A stretch of DNA of 64,000 nt, taken from the NCBI GenBank assembly GCA_051861545.1, contig JBIMKP010000011.1, positions 45,245 through 109,244 on the forward strand. The letters run 5' to 3'. The DNA comes from CAISCU01 sp051861545. Lineage in GTDB: Bacteria > Bacteroidota > Bacteroidia > UKL13-3. The position numbers were made by a program, and so were the translations under genes. This document shows, piece after piece, positions 53,005 through 60,940 of the stretch; position 1 is the first letter of the stretch; every line of letters starts with the position of its first letter. The notes beneath the pieces were generated by a model. It had not been told where the DNA came from and did no database searches. It saw only the letters and a list, made by a program, of their open reading frames with translations.

Positions 53005-53589
53005 ATGAAGAAATACTTTATTACGATTATCGTATTGGCCTTTGTTGGCGTTCTTGTTTACAGCTTTTCAGAAGCCAGAATTAAAAAGAGTTCTGAAGCA
53101 CTAACTGCAACACAAAAGAACTTTTACGATTATTCAATCAAATCTTTGGATGGAAAAAGTGATTTGAAAATGGCTGATTTGAAAGGTAAATATGTGCTTT
53201 GTGTAAATGTTGCCAGCGAATGTGGTTATACCAAACAATACGAAACATTACAGAAGTTACAAGATCAATACAAAGACAAATTAGTAATTGTTGGTTTTCC
53301 TTGTAACCAATTTGGCGGACAAGAGCCAGGTTCTGCTGAAGAAATCCAAAGCTTTTGCAAAAAGAATTATGGTGTTACATTTCCTTTAACAGAAAAAATT
53401 GAAGTAAAAGGAAACAATCCACATCCTATTTACCAATGGTTGTGTAACCAATCATTAAATGGAAAAGGTGATGCGAATGTAAAATGGAACTTCAACAAAT
53501 TCCTTATTGGTACCGATGGAACTTGGTTGGCTTATTTCCCATCATCAGTTGATCCATTAAGTGAAGAAATTACCTCGAAATTGAAATAG
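53005..53589 (+). CDS. Glutathione peroxidase-family thiol peroxidase, membrane-anchored
   Basis: A 194-residue peroxidase. An N-terminal hydrophobic helix (ITIIVLAFVGVLVYSF) anchors or exports it. The catalytic motif NVASECGYTKQY has cysteine (near 75) in place of selenocysteine, and GFPCNQFGGQEPG with the conserved glutamine and KWNFNKFLIGTDG with the tryptophan/asparagine complete the active site. Cysteine versions usually rely on thioredoxin rather than glutathione. It is translated 1 nt after ispH, perhaps because the IspH cluster is oxygen-sensitive; that link is inference. A strong terminator follows. Confidence 0.92.
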   Translation: MKKYFITIIVLAFVGVLVYSFSEARIKKSSEALTATQKNFYDYSIKSLDGKSDLKMADLKGKYVLCVNVASECGYTKQYETLQKLQDQYKDKLVIVGFPCNQFGGQEPGSAEEIQSFCKKNYGVTFPLTEKIEVKGNNPHPIYQWLCNQSLNGKGDANVKWNFNKFLIGTDGTWLAYFPSSVDPLSEEITSKLK

Positions 53590-53610
53590 GTTTTATATAC
53601 ATATTCTAAT

Positions 53611-53651
53611 AAAAATCCCCCTGATAAATTTATTTCATCAGGGGGATTTTT
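53611..53651 (+). terminator. Rho-independent terminator of ispH operon
   Basis: AAAAATCCCCCTGAT (53611-53625) and ATCAGGGGGATTTTT (53637-53651) form a 15-bp GC-containing stem with an 11-nt loop, followed by T. It also lies downstream of the minus-strand remnant at 53694. Confidence 0.92.
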
Positions 53652-53693
53652 TGTTGTAATTAATTGTTTCAATTTAATTACTATACAATTTTT

Positions 53694-53789
53694 TTAGATT
53701 AAATTTTTTGCCTGCCTTATCAGCTCATTAACTAATTCACTATTACTTGTATGTTTTGCAGAATCTTTTTGAGATTTTATAGTGTCCAT
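53694..53789 (-). pseudogene. ParD-like antitoxin remnant
   Basis: A 31-codon frame, ATG at 53787-53789 to TAA at 53694-53696. Its residues IKSQKDSAKHTSNSELVNEL and following IRQAKN align without gaps to LKSQVDSQEYSSKSELVNDL and IRQARN of the intact ParD at 55307-55546. The N-terminal DNA-binding strand and the C-terminal toxin-binding helix are missing, so it is a decayed or truncated copy. It starts 11 nt after the serine hydrolase stop. No matching ParE fragment was found. Confidence 0.7.
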
Positions 53790-53800
53790 GAGGTATTTAC

Positions 53801-54940
53801 TTAAAAAGAAGCCTTTTCTTCCCATGATTGTGTTCTGGTTGTTCTCACCAATTTCATTCCAAGGCTTGTGAGGTCTATTGCTTTGTTTGATAAAATGATA
53901 ATTCCATATCCATTTGTTTTATCAATGGCCAAAAAGCTTGCATATCCACCTGCCATTCCATTGTGCCAAACTATATTTTTATTTCCAAGAAGATTGTCTG
54001 CACTGGATGGTAAAACCCAACCTAAACCCGTTTCTCCATTCAGTTGCCTTTCATGTGTTTTTATTAAGGATTTTGAAATGCTTGTTTCGTTCTCATTTAA
54101 ATTCGCTTGAATAAATTTAATCATATCGCTTGCATTCGACAAAAACGAACCGGCTCCTGTTAAAACATTGTCTGTCCATATTGGAGCAGGATTTCCGTTT
54201 TCATCATAACCTTGTACAATATTGTTTTTATTGCTGCTATCAACAGTAACAAATGTTTGATTCATTTGAAGTGGTTTTAGTAGTTTTTGGCTTACTAATT
54301 TTTCATATTGAATGCCACTTTTTGTTTCTAATAAATGTCCTAATAATCCCATTCCAAAATTTGAATATTCGAAATTTCCTTCTGCTTTTTTCTCCTCACA
54401 AGTTTTCAAATAATCATAAATATCTTGTGTAATTAAGTCTTTATAAGGATTTGTTTCATCAGTCATTTTTGCAATAAATGAGTTGGGCAAACTTGGAAAT
54501 CCTGATAGATGAGTTGCTAAGTGCAATAAGCTAGTATTTTGCGCAGAAGCAGGTAATGTCACTTTATCAGCAACTAAAGTTTGAATTTTATCATTTAGGT
54601 TTAATTGTCCTTCATCAACTAATAATTGTAATGTTGATGTTGTAAAGAGTTTACTTGTTGATGCCAATTCAAACACCAAAAGACTATCTGGTAAAGTCTG
54701 TTTTTCTTTGTTGGTTGTACCATAACCTTTAATAAAGGTTTTTCCGTTTTTAACGATACCAATAACAAGTCCTATTGATTTACCATCTTGTAAAAATTTG
54801 CCTGCTTGCTCGTTTATTGAGGCTTCCAGATTTTTTTTGTCTTTTATATTTTCTGATTTATACTTAATGTAAAAATAGAGCGCAATAACAATTGTTGTTA
54901 ATGCTAATGCTATCATTCCAATAACTTTAATTGCCTTCAT
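53801..54940 (-). CDS. Beta-lactamase-family serine hydrolase (class C/PBP-like)
   Basis: A 379-residue membrane-anchored serine hydrolase. An N-terminal helix (MIALALTTIVIALYFYIKY) is followed by the penicillin-binding fold: SxxK as STSK at 94-97, the YxN motif as YSN near 192, and HxG as HNG near 325 in WHNGMAGGYASF. These are the catalytic motifs of class C beta-lactamases, D-peptidases and esterases of the same fold; sequence alone does not show which substrate is used, and many such proteins have no antibiotic activity. It lies between the parDE pair and a ParD remnant on the same strand. Confidence 0.88.
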   Translation of the reverse strand: MKAIKVIGMIALALTTIVIALYFYIKYKSENIKDKKNLEASINEQAGKFLQDGKSIGLVIGIVKNGKTFIKGYGTTNKEKQTLPDSLLVFELASTSKLFTTSTLQLLVDEGQLNLNDKIQTLVADKVTLPASAQNTSLLHLATHLSGFPSLPNSFIAKMTDETNPYKDLITQDIYDYLKTCEEKKAEGNFEYSNFGMGLLGHLLETKSGIQYEKLVSQKLLKPLQMNQTFVTVDSSNKNNIVQGYDENGNPAPIWTDNVLTGAGSFLSNASDMIKFIQANLNENETSISKSLIKTHERQLNGETGLGWVLPSSADNLLGNKNIVWHNGMAGGYASFLAIDKTNGYGIIILSNKAIDLTSLGMKLVRTTRTQSWEEKASF

Positions 54941-55017
54941 CTACTGTTTTCTTTTTGTGATTAAACCTAAATGGATAAGACTTGTTTTTATGAATTGAAT
55001 TTATGGTTCGGATTCCG

Positions 55018-55314
55018 CTAATTCAATTTTAAAAGTGAATTCAGGTCTTGCTTGCCAACGATTGCCATTATTTCAACATTGCCATCATTAACTCTAAAAA
55101 AAATACTATCGGAACCGCAAACACATCGTCGATAGTCTTTCCTTAGATATTCTACAGATTCATAGGAAAATGGCCGTTGAGATATTAGCTCAAAATATTC
55201 AAATAAAGTGTCGTAATATTTATCTGCTTGAGCCTCTCCAAACTTTTTTACTCCATATTGATAAATACGAATTAAATCTTCTTGAGCTGCATTGCTTATT
55301 TTGTATTTAGCCAT
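55018..55314 (-). CDS. parE: ParE/RelE-family toxin
   Basis: A 98-residue toxin of the ParE branch (KYKISNAAQEDLIRIYQYGVK, then YYDTLFEYFELISQRPFSYE, and DSIFFRVNDGNVEIMAIVGKQD). ParE toxins block DNA gyrase; relatives in the fold cleave mRNA. It overlaps the antitoxin gene by 8 nt (55307-55314), the normal coupled arrangement. The C-terminal YRRCVCGSDSIFF segment contains two cysteines not seen in typical ParE; I do not know their meaning. Confidence 0.9.
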   Translation of the reverse strand: MAKYKISNAAQEDLIRIYQYGVKKFGEAQADKYYDTLFEYFELISQRPFSYESVEYLRKDYRRCVCGSDSIFFRVNDGNVEIMAIVGKQDLNSLLKLN

Positions 55315-55546
55315 TCATCTTCTTCTTGGCCAAGCTTCGAATTTCTTCTTTACTATTCTTGCTAAATCCACTTTGTTCAGCTATTTCAAGTTTTTTTCTT
55401 AACCAATTTACTTGATTTTGTTGATTTCTTGCTTGCCTAATTAAGTCATTAACCAATTCACTTTTACTGGAATACTCCTGCGAATCTACTTGTGACTTTA
55501 ACCATTCATCATTTGGTTTAGTAAGTGAAATGCTTTGTCGTGCCAT
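55307..55546 (-). CDS. parD: ParD-family antitoxin
   Basis: A 79-residue ribbon-helix-helix antitoxin. The ATG at 55544-55546 (MARQSISLTKPNDEWLKSQV) fits the family; the frame extends 17 codons upstream without homology. The N-terminal beta strand and two helices bind its own operator, and the C-terminal QNQVNWLRKKLEIAEQSG helix wraps ParE. It precedes parE with an 8-nt overlap. A truncated copy of its middle lies at 53694-53789. Confidence 0.9.
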   Translation of the reverse strand: MARQSISLTKPNDEWLKSQVDSQEYSSKSELVNDLIRQARNQQNQVNWLRKKLEIAEQSGFSKNSKEEIRSLAKKKMNG

Positions 55547-55701
55547 TGTTGATTTTTTAGTTGGTGTAAATATACACCACAATTGCTTCATAATCAATTT
55601 TGAAAAGAGGCATTTTGTTTGATACGTTTAAAATTCATAAAGGTTTGATTCAATTTTGAATTTTAAACAAAAGAAAATCTTATTTAAACTACGTAAAAAC
55701 C

Positions 55702-55849
55702 CCGTTAGGTGGTTTAACATTGGTAGTATTAAAATATGTTGATTGTCCGCCACGTCTGTCATCTTCCCGCGGACCGAAGGTCCGCGGGAAGATGACAGAC
55801 GTGGTTGTTTTTATTCATTTATGTTCTACCAATGTTATGTACCTGACGG
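55702..55849. repeat. Nested palindrome 2 with conserved GC-rich core
   Basis: Three concentric inverted repeats share one centre near 55777. Inner: a perfect 26-bp stem, 55750-55775 against 55779-55804, loop GAA, with the core CGCGGACCGAAGGTCCGCG at 55768-55786. Middle: TAACATTGGTAG (55715-55726) and CTACCAATGTTA (55826-55837), perfect. Outer: CCGTTAGGT (55702-55710) and ACCTGACGG (55841-55849), paired with one G-T wobble. The core is identical to that of palindrome 1; the rest is different. Confidence 0.88.
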
Positions 55850-56058
55850 CACATAAGATTTTTGTAAAATGAAAGATTAATCTTATGAAGAAAGAATTAA
55901 TCTTAGCAGTAATTCTAAGATGAAAACAGATTTTTAATTAAATAAGCGGATAATCGTTGAATTCTTTTTCAAAACAATATAAACTTCCATTCCCCATAAA
56001 ATATTAAGGAGATAATGCTTTTGTAATTAAGATTTTTGGGGGTTTAAAAATTGAATTA

Positions 56059-56102
56059 AAACTACTATCAGCACCGATTTTTTTGAATGCTGATAGTAGT
56101 TT
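56059..56102 (-). terminator. Rho-independent terminator of glyA
   Basis: AAACTACTATCAGCA (56059-56073) and TGCTGATAGTAGTTT (56088-56102) form a perfect 15-bp stem with a 14-nt loop, 11 nt past the glyA stop on the minus strand. Confidence 0.75.
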
Positions 56103-56113
56103 AAGAATTTCTA

Positions 56114-57385
56114 TTACGAATACAATGGAAACAATTTCATCATTTCGTTTACTTCACCTCTAACCGATTTTAATATAACTTCATCTTCAGGATTCATCAA
56201 TACTCTATCGATTACATCAACTACTTGTTGCATGTTGTTTGCCATCAATCCTCTGCTGGTAATGGCTGCTGTTCCAATTCTAATTCCAGATGTAACAAAT
56301 GGTGATTTATCATCAAATGGTACCATGTTTTTGTTGATGGTGATTTCAGCTTTAATCAAGGCATTTTCTGCTGCTTTACCACTGATTCCTTTGTTTCTCA
56401 AATCAATTAACATCAAATGATTGTCTGTTCCACCTGAAATAATTTGGTATCCTTTTGCTACAAATGCATTAGCCATGGCATGTGCATTTTCTTTTACTTG
56501 TTTGATGTAGGTATGGAATTCCGGACTCAATGCTTCTCCAAATGCCACTGCTTTTGATGCAATTACGTGTTCTAATGGCCCGCCTTGTGTACCAGGAAAT
56601 ACTGCTCCATCTAAAATGGCCGACATCATTTTGATTTCTCCTTTTGGTGTTTTATGTCCCCAAGGATTTTCAAAATCTTTACCCATCATTATTACACCAC
56701 CTCTTGGACCTCTTAAAGTTTTATGAGTTGTAGTCGTAACTATATGGCAATGTGGAATTGGGTCGTTTAATAATTTGCCTACGATTAAGCCTGCTGGGTG
56801 TGAAACATCAGCCAATAACAAGGCTCCAACTGAATCTGCAATTTGTCTAAGTCTTGGATAATCCCAATCTCTGCTATACGCTGATGCACCACAAATAATC
56901 ATTTTTGGCTTTTCACGATGTGCAGCTTCTTCAACTTTGTTCCAATCAATTAATCCGGTTTCTTTTTCTACACCATAAAAACTTGGTGAGTAAAGTTTGC
57001 CTGAAAAATTCACTGGTGAACCATGAGTTAAATGTCCGCCATGTGATAAATCGAAACCTAATATTTTATCTCCTGGATTTAAACAACCCAACATCACAGC
57101 TGCATTGGCTTGCGCGCCACTATGAGGTTGAACGTTTGCCCATGCTGCACCAAACATTTTTTTCAAACGTTCGATGGCTAAATTTTCAACGATATCAACT
57201 ACTTCGCATCCACCATAATATCTTTTTCCCGGAAGTCCTTCAGCATATTTATTGGTTAATACGCTTCCCATTGCTTCCATAACTTGTTTGCTAACAAAGT
57301 TTTCTGATGCAATTAATTCCAGTCCATTTTCCTGACGGTGTAATTCTCTGGTAATTAGGTCGAAGATTTCGTTGTCTCTGTTCAT
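56114..57385 (-). CDS. glyA: Serine hydroxymethyltransferase
   Basis: A PLP enzyme that converts serine and tetrahydrofolate to glycine and 5,10-methylene-tetrahydrofolate in the cytoplasm. The 423-residue product has the start ENGLELIASENFVS, the YAEGLPGKRYYGGCEVVD segment, and the PLP lysine in VTTTTHKTLRGPRGG near 222-236. Length and all these motifs are normal. Single gene, divergent from the TonB receptor, with a strong terminator. Confidence 0.97.
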   Translation of the reverse strand: MNRDNEIFDLITRELHRQENGLELIASENFVSKQVMEAMGSVLTNKYAEGLPGKRYYGGCEVVDIVENLAIERLKKMFGAAWANVQPHSGAQANAAVMLGCLNPGDKILGFDLSHGGHLTHGSPVNFSGKLYSPSFYGVEKETGLIDWNKVEEAAHREKPKMIICGASAYSRDWDYPRLRQIADSVGALLLADVSHPAGLIVGKLLNDPIPHCHIVTTTTHKTLRGPRGGVIMMGKDFENPWGHKTPKGEIKMMSAILDGAVFPGTQGGPLEHVIASKAVAFGEALSPEFHTYIKQVKENAHAMANAFVAKGYQIISGGTDNHLMLIDLRNKGISGKAAENALIKAEITINKNMVPFDDKSPFVTSGIRIGTAAITSRGLMANNMQQVVDVIDRVLMNPEDEVILKSVRGEVNEMMKLFPLYS

Positions 57386-57525
57386 TTGGTACTTGTTTAA
57401 AGCTGCAAGTTATTTGAACTGCTTCAAACAGAAAACAAAAATTTTAATTCGGTCCTGTCAAATTATGTTTACAGGCTGATATAAATTCCTTCTAGCTAAG
57501 TATCAGATGCCTAAAAATTGACATT

Positions 57526-57555
57526 TTGAAAGCATTCTTTGCCGCAATAGTTTTG
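57526..57555 (+). promoter_or_regulatory. Promoter of the TonB-dependent receptor
   Basis: TTG at 57526-57528, a 19-nt spacer and TAGTTTTG at 57548-57555 match the Bacteroidota promoter consensus exactly. The start codon at 57563 lies 7 nt after the -7 box, so the message would be leaderless or almost so. Confidence 0.65.
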
Positions 57556-57562
57556 CCTCCCC

Positions 57563-59377
57563 ATGAAAAAATCCATCACTTTTTTTTGCTTTGTACTTGT
57601 TTCTTTGATTGGCTTTGCTCAAAAGACATCTGTTGTTCCAGAATTTATTGTAACAGAATCTCGTAACCAAACTGCTGGTATCAATGCCATGCGTTTTGTG
57701 CAAGTTATCGACTCAAATGCCATTCGTTTAAGTCCAGCACAAACCATTGCAGAACTTTTGGAAAATACTGCGGGCATCGATATCCGCTCACGTGGTCCTT
57801 TTGGTACCCAAGCCGATGTTCAAATACGTGGTGGTTCTTTTGAACAAACTTTGGTTTTGCTCAATGGCATCCGTTTAGCCGATCCACAAACCGGGCATCA
57901 TTTGTTGAACCTACCTATTTCTACTTTTGATATCAGCAGAATTGAAGTATTAAAAGGCGCTGCTGCTAGGGTTTTTGGACAAAATGCTTATGCCGGTGTT
58001 ATCAATATCATCACCAGAAAACCAATAGATAATTCTGTTTCGGTGCAATTAAGTGGGGGACAAAATTATTTTCGTCAGGCACTTTTTGGTATCGATTTCA
58101 ATGGAAAAAAAGTAAAACACCATATCAGCTTGCAGCACCTTAGTTCAGATGGATATAGAAAGAATACGGATTTTTTAAACAGACAAGTTTATTACCAAAA
58201 CGACTTCAACGCTTTAAAGGGAAGTTTTCAAGGAATGGCAGGATTTCAAGAGAAAAATACGGGCTCCAATGGTTTTTATACCGATAGATTTCCATGGCAA
58301 TTCGAAACTACACAAATGGGTTTTGCTGGAATGAATTATTTGCATAACAACAATAAATTTAGAGCTAGAACAGCTTTACGTTTGCACGATGATTTGTTTT
58401 TATTGAAACGCGATACACCATCGTTTTCAAGAAATACACATAGTTCTTTGTCGTATAATCTCGATTTGAATTACAGTTCTAAAAACAAATTTGGTGTTTG
58501 GAATTTGGGTGCCGATTTACGTTACGATCAAATCAACAGCAATAGTTTGGGAAACCGCAATCGTTCTATTATTGGTTTGTTTGCCGATCAAACTTTTAAA
58601 ATCGGAGAACGCTTTCAGTTTATTCCTGGCATTTGTTTGAATTCCTATTCCGATTTTGGATTAACAACTTATCCTTCTTTGGATTTGGCTTATAAAATTA
58701 ATTCGGTTTCATTTACAGGCCAAGTTTCTAGATGTTTTAGGGTTCCATCATTTACCGAATTGTATTATTCAGATGGAGGTAAAACAAGCATTGGAAATCC
58801 AGAATTAAAACCTGAGCAAGCTTGGTCTTACGAGGCTAATATGTTTATCAGAAAACCATTTTTCACATTCAGTGCTTCATTATTTAGAAGAGATGGTTTG
58901 AAACAAATCGACTGGATAAAGGATTCTGCAACAGCAGTGAGTTGGATTGCACAAAATCAGTCAGAAATTCAAACAGATGGTTATGAACTTTCACTAGATA
59001 TCAAACCAGCTTATTTCAGAGAAAATGCCATCATCAACAAACTCAATTTTTCTTATTGCAAATTAGACTTGAATCAAGTTCAAACCAATGGTATCTCGAG
59101 GTATGCATTTGATTATTTAAAAAGTCAATTCACAGCAAGTGGCTTTATCAAAATCAACGAAAATTTAGATTTATCCATTAGAACACGTAATGAAAACAGA
59201 ATGAGTTATACAGCTTATTGGTTATGGGATAGCAAACTGCAATACCAACACAATAGAACTGTTTTATTTGCCGAAGCCAGCAATTTGTTTGATATCACTT
59301 ACAAAGAAGTGGGCAATGTTATTATGCCTGGAAGATGGATTCGTTTTGGCATGTCGTTTAAATTGATGATGAGATGA
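57563..59377 (+). CDS. TonB-dependent outer-membrane receptor
   Basis: A 604-residue receptor of the compact, BtuB/FepA-like type. A signal peptide (about 1-19, GFAQ) is followed by a TonB-box-like VVPEFIVTESR, the plug domain (AELLENTAGIDIRSRGPFG, VQIRGGSFEQTLVLLNGIRL, ARVFGQNAYAGVINIITRKP) and a 22-stranded barrel whose end is GRWIRFGMSFKLMM. It lacks the carboxypeptidase-like N-terminal extension of SusC proteins. The ligand is unknown; the convergent neighbour is a B12-binding radical SAM protein, so a corrinoid is conceivable but not shown. The gene has an exact promoter and nearly no leader. Confidence 0.9.
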   Translation: MKKSITFFCFVLVSLIGFAQKTSVVPEFIVTESRNQTAGINAMRFVQVIDSNAIRLSPAQTIAELLENTAGIDIRSRGPFGTQADVQIRGGSFEQTLVLLNGIRLADPQTGHHLLNLPISTFDISRIEVLKGAAARVFGQNAYAGVINIITRKPIDNSVSVQLSGGQNYFRQALFGIDFNGKKVKHHISLQHLSSDGYRKNTDFLNRQVYYQNDFNALKGSFQGMAGFQEKNTGSNGFYTDRFPWQFETTQMGFAGMNYLHNNNKFRARTALRLHDDLFLLKRDTPSFSRNTHSSLSYNLDLNYSSKNKFGVWNLGADLRYDQINSNSLGNRNRSIIGLFADQTFKIGERFQFIPGICLNSYSDFGLTTYPSLDLAYKINSVSFTGQVSRCFRVPSFTELYYSDGGKTSIGNPELKPEQAWSYEANMFIRKPFFTFSASLFRRDGLKQIDWIKDSATAVSWIAQNQSEIQTDGYELSLDIKPAYFRENAIINKLNFSYCKLDLNQVQTNGISRYAFDYLKSQFTASGFIKINENLDLSIRTRNENRMSYTAYWLWDSKLQYQHNRTVLFAEASNLFDITYKEVGNVIMPGRWIRFGMSFKLMMR

Positions 59378-59385
59378 AATCAAAA

Positions 59386-60807
59386 TTAAACAGCAGTACT
59401 CAATTGTTCCTTTGTTGGTAGATTTACAAGCTGTAAAGGATTTTGTTTGGGTTCAACTTTTGCAAGGATAGCCTCCAATACCGGAAGTATTTCATTCAGT
59501 TTATTAGTTTTGATTAGGAAGTTCCAAACGGGTTCAAATTTCTTCCATCCACCTGTATAAAATAGGTGTTTTAGTTTATGCTTATTTGAATCATGGTTTA
59601 AGCTTGCTTTTAGGATGTTTGACCAACTATAGAATTCTTTGTAAGACCAGTCATATCCTGCTTTTAGTTCTTCTGCGCTAAGATTTTTTGTTTGATAAAC
59701 CACATTTCTTGTATCATATAAATCCCAATTTCTAGTGAGAATTCTGCCACTTGCTTCCATGTCTTTATACAAGCGTGTTCCAGGATATGGAGTTAAAATG
59801 TGATAAGTAGAAGTTGTGATTGAATTTTTTACACCCCAGTCAACAGTTCGTTTAAACACATCTTTGTCATCATCATCTAAACCAAACACAAAACTACCAT
59901 TAATCATAATGCCTAAACTATGTAAACGGTTTACTGCTTTGATATAATCTTTTTCTAAATTCTGTTTTTTATTACTTTGTTTCAGGTTGTTTGATGAAAA
60001 AGTTTCGAACCCAACAAATAAGCTTCTTAAGCCGGCTTCGGCTGCCTTCTCTATTAAATCTCCTCTTAAAATTGAATCTATGGTAGCTGCACCCTGAAAC
60101 ACCCGATTCATTCCTTTCATTCCTTCAAATAGTTCATTGGCAAACCTCACATTTCCTAATAAATGGTCATCTAAAAAATAGAGATGTTTACCGGGAAGCC
60201 TTTCTATTTCAGATAATGCATCGTCTACAGCTTGTGTGTAGAAACTTCGCCCTCCTTCATAAAAGGCATCTTTGTAGCAAAAATCACAATGATGCGGACA
60301 GCCTCTGGTAACAACAATTGAATTTGGAACTAGGTATTTATTTCGTTTGATGAGATCACGGCGTATAGGTGGAATATTTTCAAGTGTTCTAACAGATGAT
60401 TGATATACCTTTTTTGTTTTTTTTGCCTTGAAATCTTTCAGAAACTCTGGAAAACTATGTTCTCCTGGACCAATAAAAATAGAATCTGCGTGCTGTTTTG
60501 CTTCCTCTGGTAATGAACTTACATGTAAGCCGCCCAGAATTACATAGGCTCCTTTTCTTCTGTATTGACCTGCAATTTGATAAGCTCTATATGCATTGGT
60601 GATATAAACTTGGATGACTACTAAATCTGGATAATCATCTAAATTCAGTTTTTCAATGTGTTGATCTTGTAAATCGATTTCATCATCAGGGGATAAATAG
60701 GCTGCAAGAGTAGCCAATCCGAGAGGCGGGAAAAGTGAATATTTAATGGGTCTCCAAAATGGACTTTCAGCTTCTGTTAAAGCTGGTAATATCATTTTAA
60801 CTTTCAT
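59386..60807 (-). CDS. B12-binding domain radical SAM protein
   Basis: A 473-residue protein of the cobalamin-dependent radical SAM class. The N-terminal Rossmann-like B12-binding domain spans about 1-150 (LFPPLGLATLAAYLSP, VILGGLHVSSLPEEAKQHAD, FIGPGEHSFPEFL). The radical SAM core has the CX3CX2C cluster motif in TRGCPHHCDFCYKDAF near 168-183. A C-terminal domain with KHLFYTGGWKKF follows. Relatives make methyl transfers or other C-C/C-P changes in lipids, pigments or natural products; the reaction here is not determinable. It ends 8 bp from the convergent TonB receptor. Confidence 0.9.
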   Translation of the reverse strand: MKVKMILPALTEAESPFWRPIKYSLFPPLGLATLAAYLSPDDEIDLQDQHIEKLNLDDYPDLVVIQVYITNAYRAYQIAGQYRRKGAYVILGGLHVSSLPEEAKQHADSIFIGPGEHSFPEFLKDFKAKKTKKVYQSSVRTLENIPPIRRDLIKRNKYLVPNSIVVTRGCPHHCDFCYKDAFYEGGRSFYTQAVDDALSEIERLPGKHLYFLDDHLLGNVRFANELFEGMKGMNRVFQGAATIDSILRGDLIEKAAEAGLRSLFVGFETFSSNNLKQSNKKQNLEKDYIKAVNRLHSLGIMINGSFVFGLDDDDKDVFKRTVDWGVKNSITTSTYHILTPYPGTRLYKDMEASGRILTRNWDLYDTRNVVYQTKNLSAEELKAGYDWSYKEFYSWSNILKASLNHDSNKHKLKHLFYTGGWKKFEPVWNFLIKTNKLNEILPVLEAILAKVEPKQNPLQLVNLPTKEQLSTAV

Positions 60808-60864
60808 TGTACTTTTAAGTGTTTGTTTAATACTATCCGATAATTTAATTCAGGCTTTTTATTG

Positions 60865-60896
60865 AATTGGGCCATTCATTTATTGAAGGCCCAATT
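60865..60896 (-). terminator. Possible terminator after creD
   Basis: AATTGGGCC (60865-60873) and GGCCCAATT (60888-60896) form a 9-bp stem with a 14-nt loop, 45 nt past the creD stop. No clean T-run follows on the minus strand. Confidence 0.5.
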
Positions 60897-60940
60897 GAAG
60901 AAAACAATTATATGAATTGATGTATTTTGGAACAATCATC

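Larger units (their letters stand above)
55547..56113. other. 567-bp intergenic region with large nested palindrome
   Basis: The stretch between parD and the end of glyA holds the 148-bp nested palindrome (55702-55849) and the glyA terminator (56059-56102). No further gene is evident. Confidence 0.6.

Noticed and set aside
53801..54940. Antibiotic-resistance beta-lactamase
   Set aside because: The catalytic motifs show the fold, but chromosomal members of this class often act as peptidases or esterases; resistance cannot be claimed from sequence.
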